Shown here: one piece after another, positions 1 through 11,480 of the stretch
Position numbering within the stretch: position 1 is the stretch's first letter
How the letters are laid out: the number at the start of each line of letters is the position of its first letter
NCBI RefSeq assembly: GCF_029227915.1
Contig: NC_079889.1
Coordinates: 3,722,001 to 3,782,000, forward strand
From: Hydractinia symbiolongicarpus
Taxonomy: Eukaryota; Cnidaria; Hydrozoa; Anthoathecata; Hydractiniidae
Length of the DNA stretch: 60,000 nucleotides
Reading direction: 5' to 3'
Translations under genes and position numbers: made by a program
Notes under the pieces: generated by a model
Database searches by the model: none
What the model was told of the DNA's origin: nothing
Seen by the model: the letters and a program-made list of their open reading frames with translations, nothing else

Positions 1-207
1 CCCGTCGTTGTCATTTCCCGCTCACTTTCGGCAAAACGAAAAGTTAAAGAACAGGTTTATTTATCAGATCATTTAGGCTAATATTTGCCCAAAAGGTACT
101 ATTATAACGCTTTCTTATAAAATACACGCACATATATATACATACAACAATAATCAGCGCATTTGAGAAAGAGGCTCCTCTTGTAAATAGAACTTAAAAC
201 AGTTAGG

Positions 208-392
208 AAATGAATTTATTAAAGGCATAAAACCGGGTATGTCGAGATACATTTAAAGTACAAAACTAACCACCGATGTGTGATATTTTCCCGCCTATTC
301 CGCTCTTTTATTTTCTTGGTCACATGACAAAGCAAAGTGCACAGTGACTGTATCTTAACATACCCGGTTATAAGCCTTTAATAAATTCATTT
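208..392. mobile_element. 185-bp inverted-repeat element (MITE-like)
   Basis: The left arm at 208-250 (core TGAATTTATTAAAGGC, then AACCGGGTATG) and the right arm at 350-392 are reverse complements with a few mismatches. About 100 bases separate them. There is no coding potential. Family not recognised. Confidence 0.7.
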
Positions 393-585
393 ATCAGGTG
401 GGAATAAAATAATCGACAAATAAAAACTTTTACGTCTTAAACTTAATTTTTCTTCTCATCATAAGTTTGTTCTAGTTAGTTTTTTATAAAAGGCGCGAAT
501 AATTAAAACTATATTTTACGAAATATCCAAATCTTAATTTGTCTGTTAAGTTTATCACCTATCACTTTTCAATAAATAAAAGTTT

Positions 586-722
586 AAATTTAAACAAAGG
601 CTTTTGTAATGACACGCAAAAGAAAGAAAGATTTTGCCTTTCATGTGGCCATGGCACGACTAACAGAGTATGGCTATTACTAGTACGGTGATACGCCGGT
701 ACAACCTCCTTTGTTTAAATAG
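586..722. mobile_element. Short inverted-repeat element sharing an end with 59900
   Basis: Ends in 12-bp inverted repeats (TTTAAACAAAGG and CCTTTGTTTAAA). Its right part, TACTAGTACGGTGATACGCC at 676-695, is nearly repeated at 59909-59930 at the other end of the window, so it is a dispersed family. It is not assigned to a known superfamily. Confidence 0.5.
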
Positions 723-1671
723 AATAAGGTAATATGTCAATTAACAGCAACTTTCGCCCGTGACCTGCCCCACTGTGTTACTTTCGCCAATACACACTAG
801 TCACCACCATCGAGAACTCGTTCCTACGTAGCGACTGATGGAAATACATGTTCGAGTGAGTAAAAACGATCTCCACAATCCAAAGAGTACCGTTGTTGCC
901 TTGCAAAAATAATAGTTAATGGCACCGAAGCTGTGCACCAAAATTCAACTCCATACAAAAAAACGGAATAATATCGGGGAAAGTATTTGCGTCCTAACCG
1001 ACTGATGGCGACCCACCCTCAGGCGGTTGATGGTTAGAGAAGCATACTTTGTCTTACTCGTAATAAGAAAAATAGCCTGCTTATAAAAAAACGAGCGCAC
1101 GCATTGTTAAAGCTTCTTTCATGTTTATAGTAACCTATGCAGGATTTGATGCTAATTAATTCCTCCATTTTCCTAGTTACTTAACCTTGACCTTTGAACA
1201 GGAGAATACGTATAACACGTTCGGTTTAAATACGGAGTACGTATAATATACGTTGTGAGAAAACCATTTTATTGAACAAGTTCTTCTCATCGTAGGAGCC
1301 CTGTTTTACTATTTAAGAGATTTTATAACCTTGTAAGGGATAAATCCGAACATTTACAGTCACTTTTACCATGACCTAAACTAGTTTTGTTGCACATTAT
1401 ATCAAGCAGTCAAACTTTAATGTATTTTTTTCTTTTTTACTTTGCGAATCATTATACAAAAAACTTCTCCGTCTTGAACACTTCTGTTGATCATCAATGC
1501 TATGTACTGATCTTCCCAGCAAATTTTTTTCGATAGCGAAAATCTTAAATTTAGGAGAGGATTAAACATTTACAATAAAATGTTTTATGGTTAAATAGTT
1601 CAAACACATTGCTGTGGTTTCCAATCGTGTTCTTTCCTTTCTGAATTCTTTCTTTTTAATTCTTAAATTAA

Positions 1672-2388
1672 CCCTCTTCAGTCCGTACGGGAATCCCCAC
1701 CCCCACTAACGGTTTTTGTAATGACTCCTTAATGCTACGTTGCATGGCTACAATACTTACTGAGTTTCAATATTAATCTACTAGACACCTGCATGTCAAA
1801 TATTTATGTCCCATACCATTCAGAGGCTTCGATATTGGCTAATAGTCGAAACTACCCCGAAAAATCTCTATGAAACCCTTATAATGTGAAAAATATAGTA
1901 ACTCTTTATAGGATTATCGTTACAACTTTGTTTCATCAAGAAGACTCATTTTGGATGTTTTGAACACGTGATTAGTCCGATTTCCCGATTTTTCGGACTT
2001 TACCCGAAAGTCGAAAATAAACCGGATTTCCGGGCAATTTTTGACAGTTTTTTTATGCGATCTGTATAAACACCGGATGATATGTTAAGTAGCTTTTATT
2101 TAGCTTTCAGAAACTTCAAACAGATTGTAAAAAATCGGTCTAGAACTAAAGTAATTGAATTAAAGTAGGTAGTGGCATTTTGGACAAATTGCAAGCTTTT
2201 GATTACGTCACAGAAAATATGCTGACGCAATCAAAAATTTATTGCTGCCATATTGTTTCTTTTGTGACGTACTATAAGTGTGCTAAGTTTGATTCAATGT
2301 AGCCAAGCCTATGAAAAGTTATTAAGTGGGAATGGGGATTCCCCTCTTCCCTGGTCATAATGTTTGAAAAACGCCGAACCGAATAGCG
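1672..2388 (+). mobile_element. piggyBac-like non-autonomous MITE, copy 1 (diverged)
   Basis: A 717-bp element flanked by TTAA on both sides (1668-1671 and 2389-2392). It starts CCCTCTTCAGTCCG and ends CCGAACCGAATAGCG, which are imperfect inverted copies. The interior aligns throughout with the copies at 15685 and 38573 (for example the blocks GACACCTGCATG and TCGAAACTACCCC). TTAA target duplication with a CCC start is typical of the piggyBac superfamily. It has no coding capacity. The GC-rich subterminal block is reduced here to GGGAATCCCCACCCCC. Confidence 0.85.
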
Positions 2389-2392
2389 TTAA

Positions 2393-3549
2393 CGTCTTTT
2401 TAATAATTGCTTATATTAAAAGTGTACGTGCACTGAAGTTAGAATATTATTTTGTTTTCTTACCTAAAATTTCAATTAATTAAAATGTTGTTATCTTTTC
2501 CTTGCACCTGCTATAAACAATACAATAGAAGTATTATTATTTTTTTAATTGTTACTGAGTCAGCTTACTTGTTTCAGATATAGACTTGAAATTTTTTTGA
2601 AGCCTAATGTTTCTTTAACCGTTCGTTAAAAGCACCTGTTCCTATACATTTCCTTCATCAGCGCTCCTAGCGGTACACAGTAGATGCAACGGTTAACATT
2701 TACAGTGTATTCACGTGTCATTGCTGGTGTCTTTAAAATTCAAATGACAGGTCTTTCCAATTATTTGTTTGACTAAGTTGATTTCCGCACTTCCTATTGA
2801 GTAGTTGTAATTATTATAACAGATAATGTCTTTTATGAGTTGAGGGCTACTTTTGAATTTCAGCGTTCGTTTTATAAGCATACTTTGTATTTATGCATTC
2901 TTAACACATTGGAAAAAACAGGCAACAACTGTTGTGAAAAAAAACTTGTTTATAATTTTTATTTTTTTGCTAAACAATTTTATGGAATTTGCAAAGAAAA
3001 TACAATCAAAATTCTCATGAGTATTTATATTACTTGTGACATAATACTGCTTTGCTATACGCTATGGGATAAAAAAATGCCGAACCAAACTTTGATGATC
3101 ACAGGTAGGGACTTGCCAAAATTTGGAAACAGGATCTGTATATGTCTGTAAAAGCCGCTACTTAAAACACAAAGTTCTTTCATCGAAAACAAAATTGAGA
3201 TGTGTTAAACGCGTGTCAAAATATAAAATGGACAACAAGGTGAGTCAAAAGCCAAACATCATCGCAACTGCATTTGTCCTGTCCGATCCCGTCTGTCTTT
3301 TATGCTACAACTTCTTTTCACAAAATGGTGCGTTATCAAACTAAAATATGTTAACGTTATTAGTATAATTAGAAAAAAACAATTTGCCTCATTGTGTATC
3401 CTGTATGTGGCGCATATCAGAAGACTCAAATATTAACCGAATGCTCATTATCCCTAGTTCACTGTGAGCCATCCTTTAAATCACATTCTATTATTCTTAC
3501 AATAATAATTCCACAGTTTTACAAAAATTTTCCGTTCCACTAGTAAAAA
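2393..3549. other. Interval with no recognisable gene
   Basis: AT-rich sequence between MITE copy 1 and the first GPCR stop. Open frames at 2840-3151 and 3123-3344 are lysine- and isoleucine-rich, match nothing I know and lack splice context. Confidence 0.5.
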
Positions 3550-4467
3550 TTATTCTTTTGGTGTAAATGGTCTAATTTTTTCGCGAATGAGTTTTACCAG
3601 TTGCTCTCGCTGACCCTTTATGTTAGTACTTCTTGTTAATAGAATAATTGAATTAAAAAGAGAATTAAGATAAACAAAAAAAACTGCAATGTTATCAAAA
3701 TAGAAATAGTATACGCTAGAGGTGATGTGAATAAGCCTGAATTTCATTATTGTGTATGCACCAATATGTGGAACATAACAGACAACTAAACACAGAAATA
3801 ATAACCGTATGCTCTTTGTGACGCGGCTTCCATGGTCGCTAGCTGAATGTCTGTTATTTTTCAAAGCTCTAAATTTCTTTTTAACGTGATATAGCAGATA
3901 AAGTTGCAATAATCCAGCATTAGAAAATAAGAAGAACTCTATAGCAATTTGAAAAGTATACCATGTAGTAATTTCTTTCAATTGTGCAAGACACGGACTG
4001 ATCAATCTATCTGACCAATAACCCATATACATTTTGTGAATCGAAGCGGAAAGTGCAACAATAAATGATATTATGATCAAAATATTAAAGAAAATTTTTC
4101 CAAATTTTTCATGCAATCTTCGGTGTGTTACCACAACACATCTTTCAGCTGATATGATAATTGTCATAATCCAAGAAAAGGCAGGTGGTCCTATGTCAAA
4201 GAAAGCTTCGAGCATTCTACTTTCTTCCCGAAAAACACCAATGAAGAACAGAAATCTGAGTGGAAGTGTCAATAAACCAACTAGTAAATCTGCCGCACTC
4301 AGAATGATGAACATAACGTTTGTTCTGTTTCGCTTTTGATTTACCAATGAACATAGCAGTAATGTATTTGAGAATAATATGGCTATTGCAAGAGATAAGA
4401 GCATGGCTCCATGTACACGATAATGTACAGTCGGTATTGGGCGAGTGGCGGTTGTATTCAAACACAT
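3550..4467 (-). CDS. Rhodopsin-class (class A) GPCR, intronless, paralog 1
   Basis: A predicted seven-helix plasma-membrane receptor of 305 residues encoded in one exon. The reading frame is open to 4482, but its first codons include only GTG. The first ATG is at 4467, and an in-frame TAA lies about 10 codons further upstream, so I start at 4467. Hydrophobic helices lie near residues 20-42, 52-72, 90-110, 123-145, 170-194, 219-245 and 255-279. Class A marks are N34 in helix 1, LSAAD (56-60) in helix 2, AERC (107-110) in place of DRY, and CYVP (230-233) in helix 6. NTT at residues 4-6 is a possible N-glycosylation site. Two departures stand out. The helix 7 NPxxY motif reads NSIIL (272-276), and there is no cysteine at the usual top of helix 3. 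The C-terminal tail is short and basic. The ligand cannot be told from sequence. It is a close paralog of the gene at 11481-12389. An unseen 5' non-coding exon is possible. Confidence 0.9.
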   Translation of the reverse strand: MCLNTTATRPIPTVHYRVHGAMLLSLAIAILFSNTLLLCSLVNQKRNRTNVMFIILSAADLLVGLLTLPLRFLFFIGVFREESRMLEAFFDIGPPAFSWIMTIIISAERCVVVTHRRLHEKFGKIFFNILIIISFIVALSASIHKMYMGYWSDRLISPCLAQLKEITTWYTFQIAIEFFLFSNAGLLQLYLLYHVKKKFRALKNNRHSASDHGSRVTKSIRLLFLCLVVCYVPHIGAYTIMKFRLIHITSSVYYFYFDNIAVFFVYLNSLFNSIILLTRSTNIKGQREQLVKLIREKIRPFTPKE

Positions 4468-5088
4468 ATCTTTGATTTTCACTATTTCTTTTTTCTCTAT
4501 GGATTTTTAGAATTAAGTCGTTTCAAAAATTTATACCTTGAAACTGTCAATACGTACATTCAAGTTAGAATATAATTCTCTACCTGAAACGTAAATTAAA
4601 TTTTTGTTTTTGACAATGTCCCATCTTTCCCTAACACCAGCTTTTAAGTTATTAGAATCAAAATAAAATTTTATTTTATTCTATTCTTTTAATATTAATT
4701 GGCGCTTATATTTTATTTATATGTTATAATTGCCCCTATAATCGTAGTAATAACCCCCGTCCAATTGAATTTCATTACTTCATGCTAACAGCCGGGCAAT
4801 GATGCACGAAATAACAGCGCAGGGCTGGGCATAAGTATAGTTTCCACTACAATGCTGTGCAATTAGTTGTAGGAACTATCCTATACTGCACAATTTATAT
4901 GTAGGTCACACATTTGTTTCTCTAATGCTTAAGTGTGCAAAAAACAAAAGACATACTCAATTCTTTTGAAATTAATTCAATAGAAACCTGCGACTAGTTT
5001 CTTCAAATCAAACTGATTTGATTAAAAAAAACTTGTGATCTTTAAGGTCACAACATATTATACATCGTTGTTACATCTGCACAATTTC

Positions 5089-5150
5089 TAGTATAAGATT
5101 ATACAATTTTGTATAATACAATTTTTGTATAATACAATTTTGTGCAATAG
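5089..5150 (+). repeat. Short tandem repeat of TATAATACAATTTTG
   Basis: Three imperfect units of about 18 bases, very AT-rich. Confidence 0.7.
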
Positions 5151-6494
5151 ATTGTATTATTGATAACTAGCCTATATGCACGACGAAGATCGTTCCTTAT
5201 AATAATTAAAGCGTGAAACATATAAAATTCAAAATTTTAATTAAAATCGGTGAATAATTTGGGCCACTCATCCGAAAAAATAAATTCCGCACAAATTTCT
5301 TCCGCAAATAATTTCTCCCATTAAGGTACAATTAAATCTATCTTGTCACGCAGTATGTAAAGAATGTTAAAATGATAAAAAAGACATGACCTACCTAGAA
5401 TCTTTCAGAAATAAAATGAAAATTTGAATTCTGAAACAGACTTTTAATGTATTTTTAACTCATATCGCCCCACCCTTTATTGTTTCCTCCCCTTAGCGCC
5501 TCCTCTAATGCAATGCTAGTGTAAATAATGTTTGTAGAGTTAAATTGAATGGTAAAAGTCTTTATTTTTACTAACTCTCACTCTCACAAATTTAGGCAAA
5601 GGCCCCCTTTTCAAATACTCCCTCCCTGAAAAGGGGAAAATATTACCCCTTTATTATCTGTTTAGCTAGCTTCTCGAAGCTTATCTTCCACACTTAACAC
5701 ATCCATTAGTATAGATGAGTTTCAGATGTCATAATGCTTTGATTTTGCATTGAGAACAAATGAACATGCGTGTGTGCAGGCAAAAAATATAAACAGGCCA
5801 CGACAATCGAAAATATTAAGTAAAGAACAACAACTGACATTAAAATTGTAAAGTCTGCTCTTAAAAAGATGAGATGAGTAAACAGAGACCGTGCATTGCA
5901 AGCTGTTTTCTTAAAAAAATATGAAGGGGCTAATTAAAGTCTAGCTAGCCTTTTTCATAAAAGTATCCTAGCACTCTCTTGTAAATGTAAACCAGGAATA
6001 ATAATATATTCCTAAATAATAAGTGAAGTGAAACTCAGCCAGACGTGTTTATTTTAAAATATATGCACAAATTATTATCCCATCACAATCTTGAAACAGA
6101 AAGCCAGCTTGTTATCAGAAAATACAAAAAATAATATTCATACTTTCTTTCCAAAATAGAAGGGTAGATTTCCCTCAAGTTTCCAACGAAGTTTTCAGCC
6201 TTGTGGTGTACATTTTTGACACCCAATTTCAAACTCAGCGCGCGGCTCTTCGTGGTCACACTTACCACACAATATGTCAAAATATAATTTTAACATTGCC
6301 TTAGGTAAGACTGACCATAATGAAATACTGCACATGACAGTTATTTTCCTTAGCATATACTATTTTTGTAAAGGTAATTTTGTTTACAAAGAGGTCTTCT
6401 TTTCCCTCTTTGATTTATAAAGATGGAAGTCTTACCGAGACAATTTTAAGGAGTAATTTTATTACCAAAATACACGTAATATTCCGGTCGCAAT

Positions 6495-6640
6495 GTTACG
6501 TTGCAAAAACTACCGAAAAGCAACGTCGCAGCAACGTTGTTCTTAAGTCGAAAAAGCAACGTTGTATTTCCGACGTTGCTGCAACGTTGCTTCTTGGTCA
6601 GCCGACGTCGCGACTTAAAAGCTTCAACGTTGCGTGTTTG
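6495..6640. repeat. Cluster of GCAACGTTGC-type palindromic repeats
   Basis: Several copies of GCAACGTTG, CAACGTCGCAGCAACG and their complements lie within 150 bases, with AAGTCG and CGACTTAA at 6545 and 6610 in inverse order. It looks like the compressed end of an inverted-repeat element. The boundary is not clear. Confidence 0.5.
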
Positions 6641-6974
6641 CTGGGTTCAGGAGTAGGTAGGGTTAGACCTGTGTCTTAATGTCTCGATTTAGAATGTCAA
6701 ATGTCTTTGTTTTATTTGCATGAGTTCACTATCGGGAAAATCTTTTAATCCATATTTTTAAAAACTCCCGTTAGAATTATAATAAGAACTTAAACGTACA
6801 TCATCACTTTATCAAGATGAATGATTGCGTAATATTTAGACACTTTACAAATTTAATTTTGCGATTTTTTGGATTTTACATAAAAAGAGGGAAAATTGGA
6901 ATTTTTTAGACAATCTTTTAATATATATATGTAAATATATATATGTTAAAACTTGAATTATTTTAACACGTTTT

Positions 6975-7190
6975 AGGAGATAGCTTATTGCATTTTAAGC
7001 AGTAAGTTTTTTTTTGGCAAACTGCAAGCTTCTGATCCCGTAAAGTAAAGTGCTAATACAATTAAACAATTCAAGAATTATTTCATACTTCTTATGACAT
7101 ACTAAAAATCTGGCAAATTTGATTTCACTTTGAATATGGCTAAAACAACCTATGGAGGTGGAGGGCGAGCGAATAAGTTTAAAGCATGGG
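6975..7190 (+). mobile_element. Old fossil of the piggyBac-like MITE (right half)
   Basis: Aligns with the right half of the three intact copies. Shared order: CATTTTAAGCAG, CAAGCTTCTGAT, GTGCT, CTTATGACATACTA, TTTGATTC and CCTATGGA. The copies differ by many substitutions, and no terminal repeat or TTAA pair remains. It is clearly older than copies 2 and 3. Confidence 0.65.
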
Positions 7191-7680
7191 AAAAGCTCTT
7201 ATGAAAATGAAGGTGTTTGATTTGCCAAAATGTTAATGTATCTGCATTGTGCACTATCAAAAAAGCAGTAATTGTAACACCATTTTGTGATGTGAGAATA
7301 TAGATTTACGAAGCATGTAGGGTGTTATGAATCTGTTTTGCAAGGGCTGTAATTGAATGCAAAATGAATATGTATTAATTACACATCGCTAAACTATTTC
7401 AAGACAAGGGTGGTGACCTAATGCCTTTAATGGCAATATCGTGTTTGCAAGGGTTATCGGCTATGTAGCTATCGTCGCCAATATAAATTAAAATACTATA
7501 GCATCTCGCTTTCTTTTATAATCTATTGACTTCAGTTGTTCTTTGAGTATATATTCCGGTTTCTGTAAAATTATAATGGCAAATTGATATTTAAGTATAA
7601 TTAGTAGAAATCGGAAAATATAGGGAGAACATTCCAGAATCCTCGCCTCTTTTACAATAAAGGTATCATGTAACTTGGAA

Positions 7681-8110
7681 GTTCTTCCGTGAAAAATCAA
7701 GTTGAGCTCATATGAAAGAGTTTGAAAGGTTGTCTACGAATTTGAATATTTTTTAAAAAATTCTTGATTGGATCTTTAGAATTTGGACTAAGAAGATTCA
7801 CTAATTATGCATGATGTCATGAGCTTGCTCTGCAAGAAAGTTAATTTAACATTTTTGAAAAGCCATATAGAGTTAAAAATGTTTTCTGGCCATTCACTTT
7901 GACGGATTTTGAACATTTTACATAAATTTTTTATTTAGTTACCATAATTATGCTCAATGCATACTCATGACCGTCGCAATTTCGCATAATTAGCGCTACT
8001 CTTAAGACAAATATCTCGAAAACGGATAAAGATTTAGCAAAAAATAAAAAGATCTCTAGCCAACTTTCAAAAAGCTTTCATATGAGCTCAACTTGATTTT
8101 TAGCGGGACG
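7681..8110. mobile_element. 430-bp foldback element with about 37-bp inverted ends
   Basis: The left end at 7681-7717 (AATCAAGTTGAGCTCATATG) and the right end at 8075-8110 are near-perfect reverse complements. Weaker pairing continues about 20 bases inwards. The interior is AT-rich and non-coding. MITE-like; superfamily unknown. Confidence 0.75.
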
Positions 8111-10384
8111 TAACCTTTAGAGGAGCTGTAGGATATTTAAAGAACTGTTATGCGCACCTATAAACATTTTGGGAGGTCCGTAAATTGAAATGTTGGCGTG
8201 TTTCATCCTCGTTTGCCATATTAATTCTTCTAATTTCTCAATGGCTACATCTGTTTCTCCTGGTTTGATAGCCCTTAAAGGAGAGGCGAACTGCGCACGG
8301 CACGGTACGACTGTTATAGTCAGCTCTATAATAAATAAATTTACATGTTTCAGCTAACAAACAACGTTCTAAAAAAAATTAAGAATGTTTTATATTGAGA
8401 ATATGCGTAGGGTTATAAAAATTAAATAAAAAAAGTTTTTCGAGTAGATTTTCACCTATAATTTGTACTAAATACAGTCAGTCAGCATTGTCGAGAGACC
8501 ATACCTTTATTAGATTACAATGTCCAAATTTGAATTTGAATTTAATTTCCCATTTTTTTCCTCTTTGTGCTACTTAGACGTCATGTGGCTAGATGTTGTG
8601 ACTACCAATGTTTCCAAGCTTTCACCAATGGCAATTCTATCTTTCTCGCACACCTGCTAATAAGCAATTCATTGATATTATTTTTGAGATATATTGTTGG
8701 TGAAGATGTTTTGATTGTTGTTGTTAGAAAAGATTACTCTTCACTGATAGTTGTTGAGAATACAAAACAATTTTTTTATTTATTTGCAACAGTGTATGTT
8801 AAAAAAATTTATATAGTATGTTTGAATTGCTAAATAATTGAACAATGTGTAGAAATTTATATTCCTTTAACTATTCCCAAATTTTCGTTTCCTTTTTAAA
8901 TTTCCTTTTAAAAGTGAATTATCCGAATTCTAAAAAGCAAAAAGAAAAATAATGGATAAAAAAGGTCAGATGATGTAAAGGGTTTTTAGCCGCACATTTA
9001 TAACGATATCATTTTCTTGACTTGAGCAGATTCTGTTCTGATTATAAGGAAACATGGGTTTCAGCCTTCGCTATTAAAAAATGAAACACGCTGTGTGATA
9101 TGTAACATAAATCAATGCCTATTCTCTTGCCTTTGTTAGCTTTTTTTTTAAGAAGGTTGATAATTTTATCACCACTGTAGGTTGACGAAGTATTTGGTAG
9201 ATTATTTTTTTTCATAATACAAAAAGATTCAAAAAGCTTTATTCCGTTGGGTAAAAGATGTATTTACTTTTAACACATCGTCAATATGCTAATTCCAGGA
9301 AAGGGTTTATTGCACCAGCATCGGTTGGACTCGAATTCATTTCTTTCTAGAAACATGGTGTCATGTTTTTAAAATATGTAGCTATATGGAATTTGTGAAG
9401 TTATGTGCTGCGAATGTAAATAAAAAATATAAATTTATTTTTTCCTGGCAAAAATGTAATCAAATATTTAATCCATTCCTTTACACATTGATTCTAACTT
9501 TTTTGTTTTTCCCCTCCTTAAATTTTGCACAATTGAACGATCAAAAATCTCGATGACGTTAGTATTTTTCTTGTGATGTTATCAATTTAAAATTGGAGTT
9601 TAACAACTAAACTGTTTTCTGCTGAACAGCAAAACTAGTGAATTATTCACGTCAGCATAACAAATGGCATACTTGTAATTTCAATGTGATTTGTAATTCA
9701 ATAAACAATACATTTCACAGAGATTTGAAGTTTGTTAAATTTAGTCTCAGGACCAGAAATTAGCTAATTCTATGTTAAAAACACAAATTTAAATCACTTC
9801 TTGCAATTTAACTTTAGGATCAAAAAAAAAAAAAAAATAGTCAAATTCATTTACAAGTTATATTCAAAAATATATAAGGGTGGACTTGTACGTCCCCTTC
9901 TTCATTTCTAATAGAAATAGGATCATGATCTTAAAAATCTTACTTTTTTTTGTTCGCGTAAATTATATCATAGCGTCTTCATTTCACTGTGTTTAATTGA
10001 TAGCACTTTCTTAGGCTAAATGTTTGTTTTTCTTATGTCCAATCAACAAGAATTACGCTTAGTATTATTAAATCATGATGTATCAAATGTATGAAGCATC
10101 GTATGAAATTCTTGAATGTAAATTTTGACGTATTTAAAGAGACAATAACATAAAACTCCAGAATTGCGTATTTGGTTATGATCTGCTTGCACAATAATAA
10201 TCGTTACTTCATTTCATGATCTGCAAAAAGCTAGAACAAAGATAATTGATAGGCATAGGGAAATGCTTGAATTACTGATGCAATAATAAAAACTTTTTTT
10301 CGAGTTTAAAAACTGTTTACAACTCAGTCATCGTTATTTCTTGATTTCACATTAATTTGCATAAACGCTAATCATCAAATTAAA

Positions 10385-10480
10385 TCTTATATATTAACTC
10401 CCTTGCGTGATTAAAATGTGATTCCACGACACCCAACTCACGAGTCAGTGTCTTATGACGTGGTAAATTTTTTAATAAAT
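10385..10480 (+). mobile_element. Helitron-like 5' end (third copy)
   Basis: A/TCTTATATATTAACTCCCTT, then GCGTGA, ATTCCACGACAC and GTCTTATGACGTGG, align with the 5' ends at 25261 and 23253. I could not find a matching 3' hairpin and CTAG downstream, so the right border is unknown. Confidence 0.65.
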
Positions 10481-10544
10481 GAATTGATACCGCCTGAATA
10501 TGAGAAATCATCCATAAAGGCCCCCCAAAATTGCAAAAAAAAAA

Positions 10545-10733
10545 AAGAACTTCACCGAAGCGAATGCGATAAATGTTTTGTTAGATGCTCTGACAGCCGA
10601 GCTGCAGAATGGACATCATTACAGCAATCTATTAGAGGATAGTTCCTCTAACGCTAAATTGGACCACAAATTTAAACTGCTGTGTAATAACAGTGAAATC
10701 AGCAAAATGTTGCCAAGAAAACTACAACACTAG
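10545..10733 (+). pseudogene. Unrecognised coding fragment inside a Helitron-like 5' region
   Basis: A 62-codon open stretch ends in TAG at 10731-10733 and contains LLDALTAELQNGHHYSNLLE and a leucine-rich end (MLPRKLQH). Upstream, after a run of adenines at 10536-10546, a different frame is open (VVNFLINELIPPEYEKSS). The simplest reading is one reading frame shifted by slippage in the A run. It starts about 160 bases inside the Helitron-type 5' end at 10385, so a captured gene fragment is possible. I do not recognise the protein. Chance openness cannot be excluded at this length. Confidence 0.35.
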
Positions 10734-11089
10734 CTTTTTGACATAAAACAGAGCTGCAAAGCATTATAAAGAGCCAATCCCCATCAGTATTTGCCTTAAA
10801 ACGCAAAATATGAGCACATTTGAAATGTAAGAAGGTATCAAACGTTTATAATACCCTAGTTGCATATTAAAAAATACCAGTACGTGTGTTTTACACTTAA
10901 AATAGGTTTAACAACGAAACTTACTTTTTAGAGACTGTACCTGAATGAATGAAAACAGCATCACTTTATTGAATATTACTTAGAAGATTAACTTATAGAT
11001 AAATTTTTGCTGAGTTTCATGAAATCATTCTAAAAACGCATTGTATCAACTTTTATTTATTTTCAGCTTAAAAAGTATGGTTTTGGGAA

Positions 11090-11300
11090 ACTACTCACAC
11101 TATTTCTCAAAACTACACCAGCAACACAACTTTATTTCATCAAGGGGAATCATTCTATAAATTTTGGACACGTAATTGATCTTATTTCCAGTTTTTTCAA
11201 ATTTGATCCAAAAATCGGATTTTCGGGCATTTTTTGCGTTTTTATGCGAATTATGTGAAATCCTATGATGTTACAGAAAACGTGTTGAAAAAGTAAGTTT
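11090..11300 (+). mobile_element. Old fossil of the piggyBac-like MITE (middle part)
   Basis: Matches the middle of the intact copies: AACTTTATTTCATCAAG, then GAATCATT, GACACGTAATTGAT, AAAATCGGATTTTCGGGCA and TTTTTATGCG. Both ends are lost. It lies just downstream of the second GPCR on the chromosome. Confidence 0.65.
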
Positions 11301-11480
11301 GATTGGTGTTGCATCTGTCAAGTAACCTTTAAAACAGGACAGCGATTTAAATGCCACCAGATTGGAGCATTTTTGCCTTAATCCGCGGACCATTAAACGG
11401 TTTACTCCTAACTTTTTTTCTATTGCGAACGCCATCAATTTATTCTACATTATTCATAAACTTTTTATTTTCTTAATACA

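Noticed and set aside
4073-4339. Plus-strand open frame opposite GPCR paralog 1
   Set aside because: Shadow of the receptor gene on the other strand. A matching shadow at 11860-12156 lies opposite paralog 2.
4468-4482. Five extra N-terminal codons for GPCR paralog 1
   Set aside because: The frame opens with GTG, not ATG. In an animal gene the ATG at 4467 is the likelier start.
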